A DNA stretch of 32,798 nt from Candidatus Coproplasma avistercoris (GCA_018711385.1 DVIK01000073.1:1-32798); one strand, 5' to 3'. Counted from the stretch's first letter, positions 1 through 8,404 are shown. The notes: generated from the letters alone by a model not told the origin. Made by a program: numbers and translations.

Positions 1-106
1 GTTCAAGGGGTTTAACGCAGCAGGTGCCGTGATATTCACGCTTCAAATCGTGTTCGTATTAGTCTCTTACAGTATAATGTATGCAACAAGATGTAAGGAG
101 GTAGCT

Positions 107-559
107 ATGTTACAGGAAGGTATGCAGGCTCCCGCGTTTACCCTTTCGGACAAGGACGGGAAGCAGGTCTCGCTTTCGGATTTTATCGGCAAAAAAGTGG
201 TGGTATACTTTTACCCCAAGGACAACACCCCCGGCTGCACGCGTCAGGCGTGTGCCTTTGCAGAGGACTTTGCCGAGTTCGGCAACAAGAACGCGGTGGT
301 GATAGGCATCAGCAAGGACAGCGTTCAGTCGCACGCAAGGTTTGCCGAAAAGTATAACCTGCCGTTCATTCTGCTCTCCGATCCAGAGCTGAAAGCCATA
401 CAGGCTTACGGGGTGTGGCAGGAGAAAAAGCTCTACGGCAAGACGAGCATGGGCGTCGTGCGCACAACGTTCATCATCGACGAGGAGGGCAAGATCGCAA
501 AGGTGATGGATAAGGTAAAGCCCGACACGAACGCGCGGCAGGTGCTCAGACTGCTGTGA
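107..559 (+). CDS. bcp: Thioredoxin-dependent thiol peroxidase (Bcp/PrxQ-type peroxiredoxin)
   Basis: A 150-residue cytoplasmic peroxiredoxin that reduces hydrogen peroxide and organic hydroperoxides with electrons from thioredoxin. The motif YPKDNTPGCT is clear: Cys44 is the peroxidatic cysteine and Cys49, five residues on, is the usual Bcp resolving cysteine. A conserved Arg (VVRTTFIIDEEGKI) and the length fit the family. The ATG at 107 is chosen because AAGGAGG lies at 95-101, five bases upstream, while the in-frame start at 29 would add a hydrophobic extension that Bcp proteins lack and lies upstream of a TATAAT at 73-78. The gene stands alone and is closed by a strong terminator. It appears to be housekeeping oxidative defence, unrelated to the glycan genes downstream. 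Confidence 0.95.
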   Translation: MLQEGMQAPAFTLSDKDGKQVSLSDFIGKKVVVYFYPKDNTPGCTRQACAFAEDFAEFGNKNAVVIGISKDSVQSHARFAEKYNLPFILLSDPELKAIQAYGVWQEKKLYGKTSMGVVRTTFIIDEEGKIAKVMDKVKPDTNARQVLRLL

Positions 560-578
560 CAAAAAATTTACACGTCAA

Positions 579-610
579 GCCCCGCGGCTTCTGCCGCGGG
601 GCCTTTTTTT
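579..610 (+). terminator. Rho-independent terminator of the bcp gene
   Basis: A perfect 10-bp GC stem (579-588 with 593-602, loop TTCT) is followed by a run of seven T residues. It lies 20 bases after the bcp stop codon. Confidence 0.93.
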
Positions 611-654
611 ATGCCCGGAAACGGCGGAAAATTTTCACAAATCTATCACAATGT

Positions 655-686
655 GTTATGTATTATATAAGTTATGTATTATATAA
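655..686. repeat. Tandem direct repeat, two copies of an AT-rich 16-mer
   Basis: GTTATGTATTATATAA occurs twice with no gap, at 655-670 and 671-686. It sits in the 385-base stretch between bcp and the first lipoprotein gene, which contains no believable ORF. Role unknown; it could be a binding site or simply AT-rich upstream DNA. Confidence 0.85.
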
Positions 687-697
687 TATAAACATTT

Positions 698-733
698 AAT
701 TCATGCGCGCCGCTTCTGCGGCGCGCATGAATT
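698..733. repeat. Perfect 16-bp inverted repeat with TTCT loop
   Basis: Arms 698-713 and 718-733 are exact reverse complements around a four-base loop. There is no T tract on the plus side, so it is not a standard terminator for that strand. It could be an RNA hairpin, an operator or a back-up transcription barrier. Confidence 0.8.
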
Positions 734-862
734 GTTTATGAACAAAACGAATCGTTTGCGGCAGTTGCGTCAATTTGACGCGTGTTGCAGGTTTACATAA
801 TATGAAAATTATTACCGTAATCGTTTAGCGTTTAATTTTATACCAATTGAAAAAAGTGTCCA

Positions 863-891
863 TTGTGCTTGCGGCCGCCATGAGTTAAAAT
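863..891 (+). promoter_or_regulatory. Candidate promoter of the 945 lipoprotein gene
   Basis: TTGTGC at 863-868, a 17-base spacer and TAAAAT at 886-891. The match is moderate. It would give a leader of about 45 bases ending in AAAGGAGG before the ATG at 945. Confidence 0.45.
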
Positions 892-944
892 AAATATGTA
901 CGAAGTACAAAAGCGTACTTGGAACAAATATAAAGGAGGATCAT

Positions 945-3188
945 ATGGCAAAGAAAAAATTGTTATGGATAATTGTCCTTGCCGTCATAACGGTGTTTGC
1001 CGTCTGCCTTGCAGCCTGCGGCGACAAAGCGACAAGATATTCCATAAAGTGGGAAGTGAGCGAAAACGCCACTGTCACCGTTGAGGACAGCGACGAACTT
1101 CCCTCCGAGGCAAAGGAAGGCAGCACCGTCAGCTTCACCGTAGAGGCCGACAAGGGCTACGAGGTATCCGCTGTACGCGTGAACGACAGGACTGTTTCGG
1201 CGGACAGCAGCGGCAAGTACAACGTAATAATAAGGAGCGATACGACCATAAAGGTCGAAACGGAAGACACCGTTGAATCGGTAACCGTCTCTACCAATCC
1301 CGCTACGATGACCTATTATGAAGGTCAGACGCTCGATCCCGAGGGCATGGTGGTAAGCGTTAAATACGCGGGCTCCGGCAAAACGGAAGCCGTTACGAAC
1401 TATACGGTAGTGTACCAGAACGGCAACGCGTTTGCGCTCGGCGACACTTTCTTCTCGGTAAAGTATCTCGGCGTTGAATCGGCTCCCGTGCAGCTGACCA
1501 AGGCGGTAGAGGTGCTCATCACCATCGATCCCGCAGGCGGCACGCTCGACACGGATTATCTTGAAGGTCTTAAAACGAATACCGAACTGCACGACGTTGC
1601 TCAGGATGCGGAAGGCGTTATAACCTTCTCTTATTCCGCAATCACGTCTCCTGTGGAGCTTCCTTTATTCACTATGTGGAATAAGGGTGAACAGACCGGC
1701 GACTTCATATTCCTTAACTGGAATGTAAGCCTCAGAACGGGTGAAGAAAACATAAGCGATACTGAAATAGCGGCAACAAATCTTGTGAGCCGCACATATA
1801 CAGCAAATTATATTGCAAACCTTGTTGATGTAACTTCTGTTTCTTATGTGCTGGAAGAGAATGTTCCTTACCTTGTAATAGAAGGTACATATAAAGCAGC
1901 CACTCAGCTGACGCTGTTCTTCCACGAGGGCAACAAGAACATCACTCTTGAAGGTGATTCCTTCGGCGGCGCCGAAGCGAAGAGGGGCGAGGCGTTCAAA
2001 CTCAAGTTTGACATGCGCAAACTTGCAGAGCAGAAGGACGAGGACGGCAATCCCATCGACTACCTCGGTTCGTGGCTTGATATCAAGCTCGTTGCAGTTA
2101 TGGATGGGATCGAAGAATCGCAGGATATCAGTTCTAACGGCGTCGATCTCAACCAGAACATCAACGACGGTAGCTACGTATATAAGTTTGCCGACTATAA
2201 CGGCGCACTTAAAGCTGTTGTTACGGTGTACTTCCAGCATGAATTTACATTCAGTGCAGAAGTCAATAAAGACGGTGACCTCGTGGTTACGTTTACGGGT
2301 ACGGTGAATAAAGAATTTGCGGGTAATGCAGTGCAGATCGACACATGGTCAAACGACTCTGACGTGGCCGTCGGCGAGATCGACGCGGAGGGCAACTACA
2401 CCGTAGAACTCACCATAGCCGATACTCCTCTCGATACTGACGGTTACTTCCATCTCAAGATAGTTGAGTCGGTAGATAACTCGACTGAAGTTGCTAAGCC
2501 CAACAACGAAGCCAATCTGCCCAATAACGATTGCGTGAACGATAATCTTGAAATTGTTAATTTCGGCCTTATTGAGAACAATTACGGCCTCAAGGCTTCC
2601 AATGAAACAGGTACAAGGGTATACTATGTCGGTTTCGGCAAGTGGGGCGGCTTTGTATTCCGCGGCTTGAATGAAGCGGTTGAAAAAGCCGAAATAGAGA
2701 TCACCGGCGTAACGCTTGAAACGGCAAACGAAAAGCCTTATCTTGTAGTAAGCGGCACATATCTTGATACGCTTTCCAACGAAGATATCACTACAATAAT
2801 GACCACCGACCTGTTTGCTGAATTGCTTAACAACGGTGATGAATCTTCCGGTTCGGTAAGTACCGACTGGATGGGCACGCAGCTCACTTATGTCGGCACG
2901 GAAGACGCTCCTGCGACCGTACTCCTTGAAGTATCCGAAGGCACATGGAAGATGAGCCTTGACCTCTCCGCAAGGAACAATACGATAGGCGAAGTTCTGT
3001 TCTCGCATCTGAGCTTCACGGGTAGCAAAGGCACCAACCTCGAGAGCACCAATATAGATACCGAGACAAAGATAACCTTCACCGAAACCGACGGCGACAA
3101 GATAGAATTCAGCCTTGGCGAATTCACGACATGGGGCGGACACGTTGTTTCCATCTATGTGAAGGCGGCGCCCGAAGCAGCTGCATAA
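945..3188 (+). CDS. Surface lipoprotein with B-repeat-like and Ig-like (Big_3-type) domains
   Basis: A 747-residue lipoprotein of unknown function. The signal peptide MAKKKLLWIIVLAVITVF ends in the lipobox LAAC, so Cys25 would be lipidated and the protein held on the outer face of the membrane. Residues about 31-105 look like an InlB-type B-repeat. Residues about 109-180 resemble a group 3 bacterial Ig-like domain (EGQTLDPEGMVVSVKY). From about 300 there is a loosely duplicated module whose copies open with related strings (PYLVIEGTYKAA near 315 and PYLVVSGTYLDT near 595). No catalytic motif is visible. The start is fixed by AAAGGAGG just upstream. The region from about 1650 to 1900 is more AT-rich than its flanks. 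Likely a glycan-binding or scaffold protein acting with the next two lipoproteins, by context only. Confidence 0.85.
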   Translation: MAKKKLLWIIVLAVITVFAVCLAACGDKATRYSIKWEVSENATVTVEDSDELPSEAKEGSTVSFTVEADKGYEVSAVRVNDRTVSADSSGKYNVIIRSDTTIKVETEDTVESVTVSTNPATMTYYEGQTLDPEGMVVSVKYAGSGKTEAVTNYTVVYQNGNAFALGDTFFSVKYLGVESAPVQLTKAVEVLITIDPAGGTLDTDYLEGLKTNTELHDVAQDAEGVITFSYSAITSPVELPLFTMWNKGEQTGDFIFLNWNVSLRTGEENISDTEIAATNLVSRTYTANYIANLVDVTSVSYVLEENVPYLVIEGTYKAATQLTLFFHEGNKNITLEGDSFGGAEAKRGEAFKLKFDMRKLAEQKDEDGNPIDYLGSWLDIKLVAVMDGIEESQDISSNGVDLNQNINDGSYVYKFADYNGALKAVVTVYFQHEFTFSAEVNKDGDLVVTFTGTVNKEFAGNAVQIDTWSNDSDVAVGEIDAEGNYTVELTIADTPLDTDGYFHLKIVESVDNSTEVAKPNNEANLPNNDCVNDNLEIVNFGLIENNYGLKASNETGTRVYYVGFGKWGGFVFRGLNEAVEKAEIEITGVTLETANEKPYLVVSGTYLDTLSNEDITTIMTTDLFAELLNNGDESSGSVSTDWMGTQLTYVGTEDAPATVLLEVSEGTWKMSLDLSARNNTIGEVLFSHLSFTGSKGTNLESTNIDTETKITFTETDGDKIEFSLGEFTTWGGHVVSIYVKAAPEAAA

Positions 3189-3218
3189 CAGCTCTGCAAC
3201 AACACAATGCACAATATT

Positions 3219-3244
3219 CAGCCGCGGCGGCTCTGCCGCGGCTG
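3219..3244 (+). terminator. GC-rich hairpin between two lipoprotein genes
   Basis: A perfect 10-bp stem (3219-3228 with 3235-3244) lies 30 bases after the stop of the upstream gene. Only TTAT follows, so it is at best a weak or partial terminator. It may lower expression of the downstream genes or protect the upstream mRNA end. Confidence 0.55.
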
Positions 3245-3265
3245 TTATCGTATAAGGAGAATTTT

Positions 3266-5281
3266 ATGAAAAAACTTATTGTTGCCGTCCTTGCCGCGGT
3301 CTCCGTTGCCTGCTCCGCTGCCGCGGTTCTTGCCGCGTGTGCGGACGCCGGCGGGATAACCGATGTCACCGCCCGCTTTGCGGAAGGCGAAGTAGTGCTC
3401 GAATGGAAGGGCGGCGCCGCGGAGGTGTGGCGTTCGGACGAAAAGGACGGCACATATACCATGGTAGCCGAGGCCGACGGCAGCTATTCTTCGGAAGATT
3501 ATTCGGCATACTACGTATTGAAGCAGACGAGGGGCGGGGAGGTCGTCTCGCAGACCGAGCCTTACTGCTATTACGACATATTCGGCGAAAACGTGCGGGT
3601 ATATGACGAAAACGACGGCGAAGAGGAGATACAGAGCGAGATAGACGAGGTGTATTCGCGCCTCGTGAGCAGCGAATTCAGCCTCGAGCGCAGCGCGTTC
3701 ATATTCATGCCCGGCGAATACCCGCAGGTCACGGCCAAGATAGGCTACTATACAAGTTTTTATGGCGCGGGCTACTCCCCCGAAGATGTCACGCTGGGCG
3801 GCTTTTACGTGCCCCAACGCCCCGACATGAACAACTGCCTCACCAACTTCTGGCGTTCGGCGGAAAACTTTTCGGTGGCGTCCGACGCGCAGTGGAGCGT
3901 ATCCCAGGCGACCAGCCTGCGCCGCATGAACATCGCGGGCGACCTTTCGCTGGACAGCGGCGGCTATTCCTCCGGCGGATTCCTCGCCGACAGCGCCGTG
4001 GCGGGCGACATAAACAACAGCACCCAGCAGCAGTGGTTCACGCGCAACAGCAGCTTTACCGAATGGACAAAGACGGACATAAACATGGTGTTTTCGGGCG
4101 TGGAGGGGGAGATCCGCGGCGAATGGCCCTCGACGCGCAACACCGTGCTCGAAACGACGGGCAGTCTGCGCGAAAAGCCGTATATAATGTTCGATGAACG
4201 GCAGGGCTTCGGCGTGTTTGTGCCCGCCCTGCGCGAAGATACAAAGGGCGTGAGCTGGAAGGGCGGCACTCCCGGCGAATTTATACCGCTCACCGATTTT
4301 TACATAGCCGACGCGGACAGAGACACGGCCGACAGCCTGAACGCCGCGCTCGCGCAGGGCATGCACCTGCTGCTCACCCCGGGCATATATGTGCTGGATG
4401 AGCCCCTGTATATCGGGCTGGGCGAAACGGTGGTGCTCGGCATGGGGCTTGCCACGCTGCAGACCGCGCCCTCCAACACCCTGGGATGCGTGCAGATAGC
4501 CGACGTGCCCGGCGTGTGCTTCGGCGGGGTGCTGCTCGACGCGGGCTCGGAATGCGAAATGCTCATGCGCGTGGGCGAAACGGTGCACGCCAACGCGGGC
4601 GGCGAGCCGGTATCGCTGAGCGACGTGTTCTTCCGCATAGGCGGCGGAAGATTCCCCGACGGCAAGGACGGCACCCTTAGTCCGCGCACCGTAAGCGTGG
4701 ATACCGCGCTGGAGATAAATTCCGACAACGTAATAGGCGACAACTTCTGGGTATGGCGCGCTGACCACACGTTCGGCGTGGGCTGGCAGGGGGAGGAGAT
4801 ATCCAACTACGCAAAGCACGGCGTGGTCGTCAACGGCGATGACGTGCGCTGCTACGGGCTGATGGTGGAACACTTCGGCGAGTATCAGACATTGTGGAAC
4901 GGCGAAAACGGTTTCGTGTGCTTCTACCAGTCGGAGACCCCCTACGACGCCACCGATCAGTCGGCGTGGATGAACGGGGTAAGCCGCGGCTTTGCAAGCT
5001 ACAAGGTGGCGGACGGCGTGCAGACCCACACCGCCTACGGCATAGGCGTATATTTCGTATGTTACAGCCACAACGTGCAGCTCGACACTGCCATAGAGGC
5101 GCCTTCGAACGCAGGCATATCCATAATACACATGGCGATCGCCAACTTCCAGCCCAGCGAGGACGATTCGGGCAGGTCGCTCGGCATAAACAGCGTAATA
5201 AACGGGCACGGCAAAAGCGTGCTCACGGGCGGCGCCAAGCAGCCGTTCACCTCGTTCATAGCGGGAAACTATACAGAATGA
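3266..5281 (+). CDS. Right-handed beta-helix surface lipoprotein, probable glycan-active enzyme
   Basis: A 671-residue lipoprotein (lipobox LAAC, Cys25). Residues about 30-100 look like a fibronectin-type fold. From about residue 140 the protein strongly recalls a family found widely in actinomycetes and often mislabelled 'adenylyl cyclase' or 'coagulation factor 5/8 type domain protein'. The shared landmarks I recognise are FWRSAEN, RRMNIAGDL, QQQWFTRNS, NMVFSGVEG, LLLTPGIYVL, VVNGDDV and AWMNG. The fold expected is a pectate-lyase/GH55-like beta-helix, suggesting hydrolysis or lysis of a polysaccharide, but the substrate is unknown to me. The ATG at 3266 is preceded by AAGGAG and starts a proper signal peptide; the longer frame from 3131 runs through the hairpin and is rejected. 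The next gene follows after 19 bases, so the two are probably co-transcribed. Confidence 0.85.
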   Translation: MKKLIVAVLAAVSVACSAAAVLAACADAGGITDVTARFAEGEVVLEWKGGAAEVWRSDEKDGTYTMVAEADGSYSSEDYSAYYVLKQTRGGEVVSQTEPYCYYDIFGENVRVYDENDGEEEIQSEIDEVYSRLVSSEFSLERSAFIFMPGEYPQVTAKIGYYTSFYGAGYSPEDVTLGGFYVPQRPDMNNCLTNFWRSAENFSVASDAQWSVSQATSLRRMNIAGDLSLDSGGYSSGGFLADSAVAGDINNSTQQQWFTRNSSFTEWTKTDINMVFSGVEGEIRGEWPSTRNTVLETTGSLREKPYIMFDERQGFGVFVPALREDTKGVSWKGGTPGEFIPLTDFYIADADRDTADSLNAALAQGMHLLLTPGIYVLDEPLYIGLGETVVLGMGLATLQTAPSNTLGCVQIADVPGVCFGGVLLDAGSECEMLMRVGETVHANAGGEPVSLSDVFFRIGGGRFPDGKDGTLSPRTVSVDTALEINSDNVIGDNFWVWRADHTFGVGWQGEEISNYAKHGVVVNGDDVRCYGLMVEHFGEYQTLWNGENGFVCFYQSETPYDATDQSAWMNGVSRGFASYKVADGVQTHTAYGIGVYFVCYSHNVQLDTAIEAPSNAGISIIHMAIANFQPSEDDSGRSLGINSVINGHGKSVLTGGAKQPFTSFIAGNYTE

Positions 5282-5300
5282 TTGCGTTTACGGAAAGATA

Positions 5301-7523
5301 ATGAAGTTGAAATTTTTAACGTGCCTCGTCCTTGCGGCGGCGGTGGCGCTCTCTGTGACCGCGCTGCCGGCATGCGGCAGCCGCGGTTCGCAGTGCGTGC
5401 TCGAGGCGGAAAACGCCGTGCTTGAACCGGAATACGACGAGGATATAGCCGAAGTGACCCGCGCCAACAGCCGCAGCGAATACATAACGGGCGGCGGGAA
5501 GTTCGCGGGCAAGATGTATGCGGGCAGCACCGCCACGTGGTTCTTTACCGCAGACCGGCAGACGGAGTGCCGCATACGCGCGGCCGTCGCCAACGCCGAC
5601 CCTTTGGGCTATGCCTTTACCGCGGGCGAGGGCAGGGTGTTCACCGTTTCGCTCAACGGCGACGCCGTGGATATCCCCGAATTCGTCATAGACGAGGGCA
5701 CGCAGTACTGCGACAACTGGCAGATACTCGATCTCGGCACGTTCACCGCAAAGGCGGGCGTGAATACGCTGGTGTATACCGCCCTCTCCGACGGGGAGCG
5801 GCTGAATATTGACTATGTCGCCGTCACTCCGGAGCGCGGGCAGGTAAAGGAGCACAGCCATTTCTGGAAGAACTCGGTATATCCCGCCACATGCACGGAC
5901 GAGGGATATTCGCGCAGATACTGCGACGACTGCGGGTATTCCTATGTGAGCGACCTCATCTCTCCTCTCGGGCACATATACGGCAACTTCCATTACAGCG
6001 ACGAGCTGCTCATGATGGTCTCGCAGTGCGAAAGGTGCGGCGACGCCATCACGGCTAACGCACCCGATTCGGATTACTTCGGCGAAGTCTTTTACGACGA
6101 GGACGAATTCAGCGTCCGCCCCGACGAGCTGGTGTTCGAGGCCGAGGAGGCCTACGTCTGCACGGCCGGAGGGCTGAACAACGGCGACACCTACATCAAG
6201 GAGGACGACGGCAGCTGCAACAGCCCCAGCGGCGGCAAACTGGTGGAAAACATATCAAAGGCGGGCAACTATATACTGTTCAACATCGAGGCGGAGCGCC
6301 CCTGCACCGCCGACCTCGTGTTCAGGATGTCGAACACGCTCTATTCCGCGGACGGCATCGCCGGGCTCGACCCGATGGGCGACTATGTATATTGCACGGT
6401 GAACGGCGTGCAGGTGGATTTCACCTTCGTTTCCTTCCCGGGGTTCGACGAGCACAGCTATTTCGAGTGGAGATACGTCGTAATAAAGAACGTGCGGCTG
6501 CAGGAGAGCAACCGCATAGAGATAGGACCCAAAGACGGCGGACGGGGCATCACCATGCCCAACGCCGACGTGCTCAAAGTGTATACCGACGGGGTGGAGC
6601 TGCGTGCCGTAAAGCACTACGACATAAACGGCGTCACCTGCGGAGAATATAGCGGAAGGTATTCCGAATACCTCGACTTCGAAAGTTCCGACGGCTTTGT
6701 GCTGTATGCCGGCGTGCCCGTAAACAGCGCCGACTATGTGCTCACCGTGCAGGCGGAGGAAGATATTCCCGTCGCCGCCGGCGAGCTTGCGCTCGATGTG
6801 AACGGCAGCACCGTCAACCTCGAGGGGATATCCCTGAAGCGGGGCGTCAACATCGTCGTGCTCGAAGGAGTGCCCGTGGAGCTGCTGGAAAACGTGGTCG
6901 CGGCGGAGTGTTCGCAAAAGGTAAAGGTGCTGTCTGTGCGCGTATACACCGGGCAGCCGCTGCCGCCGGCCTGCGAAAGCGCAATAGTGCCGTCCAACGA
7001 CTATCTCGGCGGCGGGGGCAGGCAGCCGTCCCTCATCTACGAGGCGGAAGACGCCGACCTCGGCGACAGCGTGTCTTCGCGCGAAGGCGTGGAGCTCATC
7101 GAACGGTACATATACGAAAACACCGGCGCCTCCGCAAGCGGAAACGGCGCGATAGGCAACTTCGCAGTTGCAGGCAACACCATAACCTGGAGATTTTCCA
7201 GTTCCGGCGCGGCCGAGGCCGACATAACGGTAATGCTGGCGAGCGCCTACTTCGACGCCGACGTCAACGGCAACGTCGCCACGCACGACCTGCAGGACAA
7301 GATAATTTTAAGAATAAACGGCGTGGCGGCCGACCTCGGCGGCATCGTGCTCGAAGTCGACTCGGTGGCAAACTATTATTGCTGGCAGGCGGTCACCGTA
7401 AGCGGGATAACGCTGAAAGAGGGAATAAACACCGTCACGATAGAAGCGCTTGCCTACGGCGCGCCCAACATGGATGTGCTTTACGTCTATTCGCGGGACG
7501 CGTTGCTCGCCGCGGCGGCATAA
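5301..7523 (+). CDS. Surface lipoprotein with several CBM6/35-like domains and a CxxC segment
   Basis: A 740-residue lipoprotein (lipobox LPAC, Cys25). At least three beta-sandwich segments begin with the acidic strand typical of CBM6/CBM35-like modules: VLEAENA near 33, VFEAEEAYV near 278 and IYEAEDADLGDSV near 577; each ends in a strand such as LNIDYVAV or MDVLYVYS. Between the first two, residues about 185-255 hold two CxxC pairs (CDDC and CERC) plus a further Cys and several His, like the short Cys/His repeats seen in secreted Clostridia proteins. No catalytic domain is seen, so the role is probably binding glycans for the preceding beta-helix protein. The start has GGAAAG upstream. The gene ends the lipoprotein run and is closed by a strong terminator. 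Confidence 0.85.
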   Translation: MKLKFLTCLVLAAAVALSVTALPACGSRGSQCVLEAENAVLEPEYDEDIAEVTRANSRSEYITGGGKFAGKMYAGSTATWFFTADRQTECRIRAAVANADPLGYAFTAGEGRVFTVSLNGDAVDIPEFVIDEGTQYCDNWQILDLGTFTAKAGVNTLVYTALSDGERLNIDYVAVTPERGQVKEHSHFWKNSVYPATCTDEGYSRRYCDDCGYSYVSDLISPLGHIYGNFHYSDELLMMVSQCERCGDAITANAPDSDYFGEVFYDEDEFSVRPDELVFEAEEAYVCTAGGLNNGDTYIKEDDGSCNSPSGGKLVENISKAGNYILFNIEAERPCTADLVFRMSNTLYSADGIAGLDPMGDYVYCTVNGVQVDFTFVSFPGFDEHSYFEWRYVVIKNVRLQESNRIEIGPKDGGRGITMPNADVLKVYTDGVELRAVKHYDINGVTCGEYSGRYSEYLDFESSDGFVLYAGVPVNSADYVLTVQAEEDIPVAAGELALDVNGSTVNLEGISLKRGVNIVVLEGVPVELLENVVAAECSQKVKVLSVRVYTGQPLPPACESAIVPSNDYLGGGGRQPSLIYEAEDADLGDSVSSREGVELIERYIYENTGASASGNGAIGNFAVAGNTITWRFSSSGAAEADITVMLASAYFDADVNGNVATHDLQDKIILRINGVAADLGGIVLEVDSVANYYCWQAVTVSGITLKEGINTVTIEALAYGAPNMDVLYVYSRDALLAAAA

Positions 7524-7528
7524 ATAGT

Positions 7529-7570
7529 GCAAAAAAACAGACCGAAATGTGTTTTCGGTCTGTTTTTTGC
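7529..7570 (+). terminator. Rho-independent terminator after the CBM lipoprotein
   Basis: AAAAAACAGACCGAAA pairs with its complement across a short loop, and the descending arm supplies a T6 run. The A/T symmetry would also let it work on the opposite strand. Confidence 0.9.
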
Positions 7571-7669
7571 ATGTGGCGCGGATATGGTATAAAAAGCATA
7601 AACACCGCAAAAACAGTGCGGTAAATCTGCAATTATTGTATAAAAGTCTGCAGACATGCGCCGCGGCTA

Positions 7670-7698
7670 TGGACAAATCGTCCGCCGTACGCTACAAT
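7670..7698 (+). promoter_or_regulatory. Promoter of the TetR-type regulator
   Basis: TGGACA at 7670-7675, a 17-base spacer and TACAAT at 7693-7698, each one mismatch from consensus. The start of transcription would be near 7705. Confidence 0.75.
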
Positions 7699-7711
7699 AC
7701 AGGCGTGATAC

Positions 7712-7734
7712 AAACAAACGGAAAATGTTTGTTT
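7712..7734. promoter_or_regulatory. Inverted repeat in the leader, candidate TetR operator
   Basis: AAACAAAC at 7712-7719 and GTTTGTTT at 7727-7734 are exact reverse complements separated by seven bases, just downstream of the predicted transcription start. TetR family proteins often block their own genes from such sites. An RNA hairpin upstream of the SD sequence is the alternative. Confidence 0.5.
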
Positions 7735-7759
7735 TTGTCTGCAAGGAGAAAATAAAGTC

Positions 7760-8296
7760 ATGAATATGAAGAAGTATTTCGAGCAGGGGATGCTCGTTCT
7801 TCTCGAGGAAAAAAACATCGACAACATCACCGTAGGCGAAATAATCGAGGAGGTGGGGTCGTGCAAGGGCACGTTCTACAAGCATTACCTCGACAAGTAC
7901 TCGCTGTGCTGCGCCTGCCTGCAGAACCGCATTTACTGCGAGGTGTCTCAGGATGCGGAGAGCTGGGAGCAGTTCATGAAGCAGTGTCTGTCCGTGTTCG
8001 AAAAGCACGCCAGGGTAGTCCTGCATGCGTTCGATTCCTCCGACGTGAACTCGGCGCGCCACTACCATGAAAACCTTACATACAAATACCTCATAAAAAA
8101 GTACGCCGAAAACGGCGGGGACATGTCCTCCGCGCTCAACCTGCTCGCCTTAAAACTGTATTGTTCGGCGATAACTGATCTCATCATGAACTGGCTTTCT
8201 GACGGTTGCAAGGAGAGCAAGGAGAGTATCTACAGCCTCATATGCGCCGTCATGCCGCAGACCGTGTTCAGGGAGCTGAGCGCAAAGTCGGCCTGA
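7760..8296 (+). CDS. TetR/AcrR-family transcriptional regulator
   Basis: A 178-residue DNA-binding protein. Residues about 5-50 form the TetR N-terminal helices and helix-turn-helix, with the hallmark ITVGEIIEEVGSCKGTFYKHY ending in the YxHYxxK element. The C-terminal part is helical and resembles the regulatory domain of the Firmicutes group that includes DhaS-like proteins; the ligand is unknown. GCAAGGAG at 7741-7748 precedes the ATG. The gene has its own promoter, a candidate operator in its leader and its own terminator, so it is a single-gene unit that may be self-regulated. It lies between the lipoprotein cluster and the YesN/YesM locus, either of which could be a target. Confidence 0.9.
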   Translation: MNMKKYFEQGMLVLLEEKNIDNITVGEIIEEVGSCKGTFYKHYLDKYSLCCACLQNRIYCEVSQDAESWEQFMKQCLSVFEKHARVVLHAFDSSDVNSARHYHENLTYKYLIKKYAENGGDMSSALNLLALKLYCSAITDLIMNWLSDGCKESKESIYSLICAVMPQTVFRELSAKSA

Positions 8297-8310
8297 AGTG
8301 CGCCATATTA

Positions 8311-8340
8311 AAGGCACGGAATGCATTCCGTGCCTTTTTG
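8311..8340 (+). terminator. Rho-independent terminator of the TetR gene
   Basis: The 22-base palindrome at 8313-8334 (arms GGCACGGAATG and its complement) is followed by T5. It separates the TetR gene from the two-component promoter at 8375. Confidence 0.9.
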
Positions 8341-8374
8341 CATGTAAAAAACGCCCCGAAAATCAAATTGCCAC

Positions 8375-8404
8375 TTGAAAAAATTTGTATCCCTGTGCTA
8401 TAAT
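8375..8404 (+). promoter_or_regulatory. Promoter of the YesN/YesM-type operon
   Basis: TTGAAA at 8375-8380, an 18-base spacer and a perfect TATAAT at 8399-8404 preceded by TGC (extended -10). Transcription would begin near 8411. Confidence 0.85.

Noticed and set aside
3245-5209. A 654-codon open frame on the minus strand opposite the beta-helix gene
   Set aside because: It is a shadow caused by GC-rich codon use: composition is low-complexity and His/Arg/Val-rich, no SD, and the plus frame has a lipobox and recognisable family landmarks.
3266-5281. Calling the beta-helix lipoprotein an adenylyl cyclase
   Set aside because: It is an extracellular beta-strand protein with no cyclase motif; the label is a propagated misnomer in related sequences.
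6255-7286. A 343-codon minus-strand frame opposite the CBM lipoprotein
   Set aside because: His/Val/Gly-rich shadow with no start signal; the plus strand encodes recognisable CBM-like domains.
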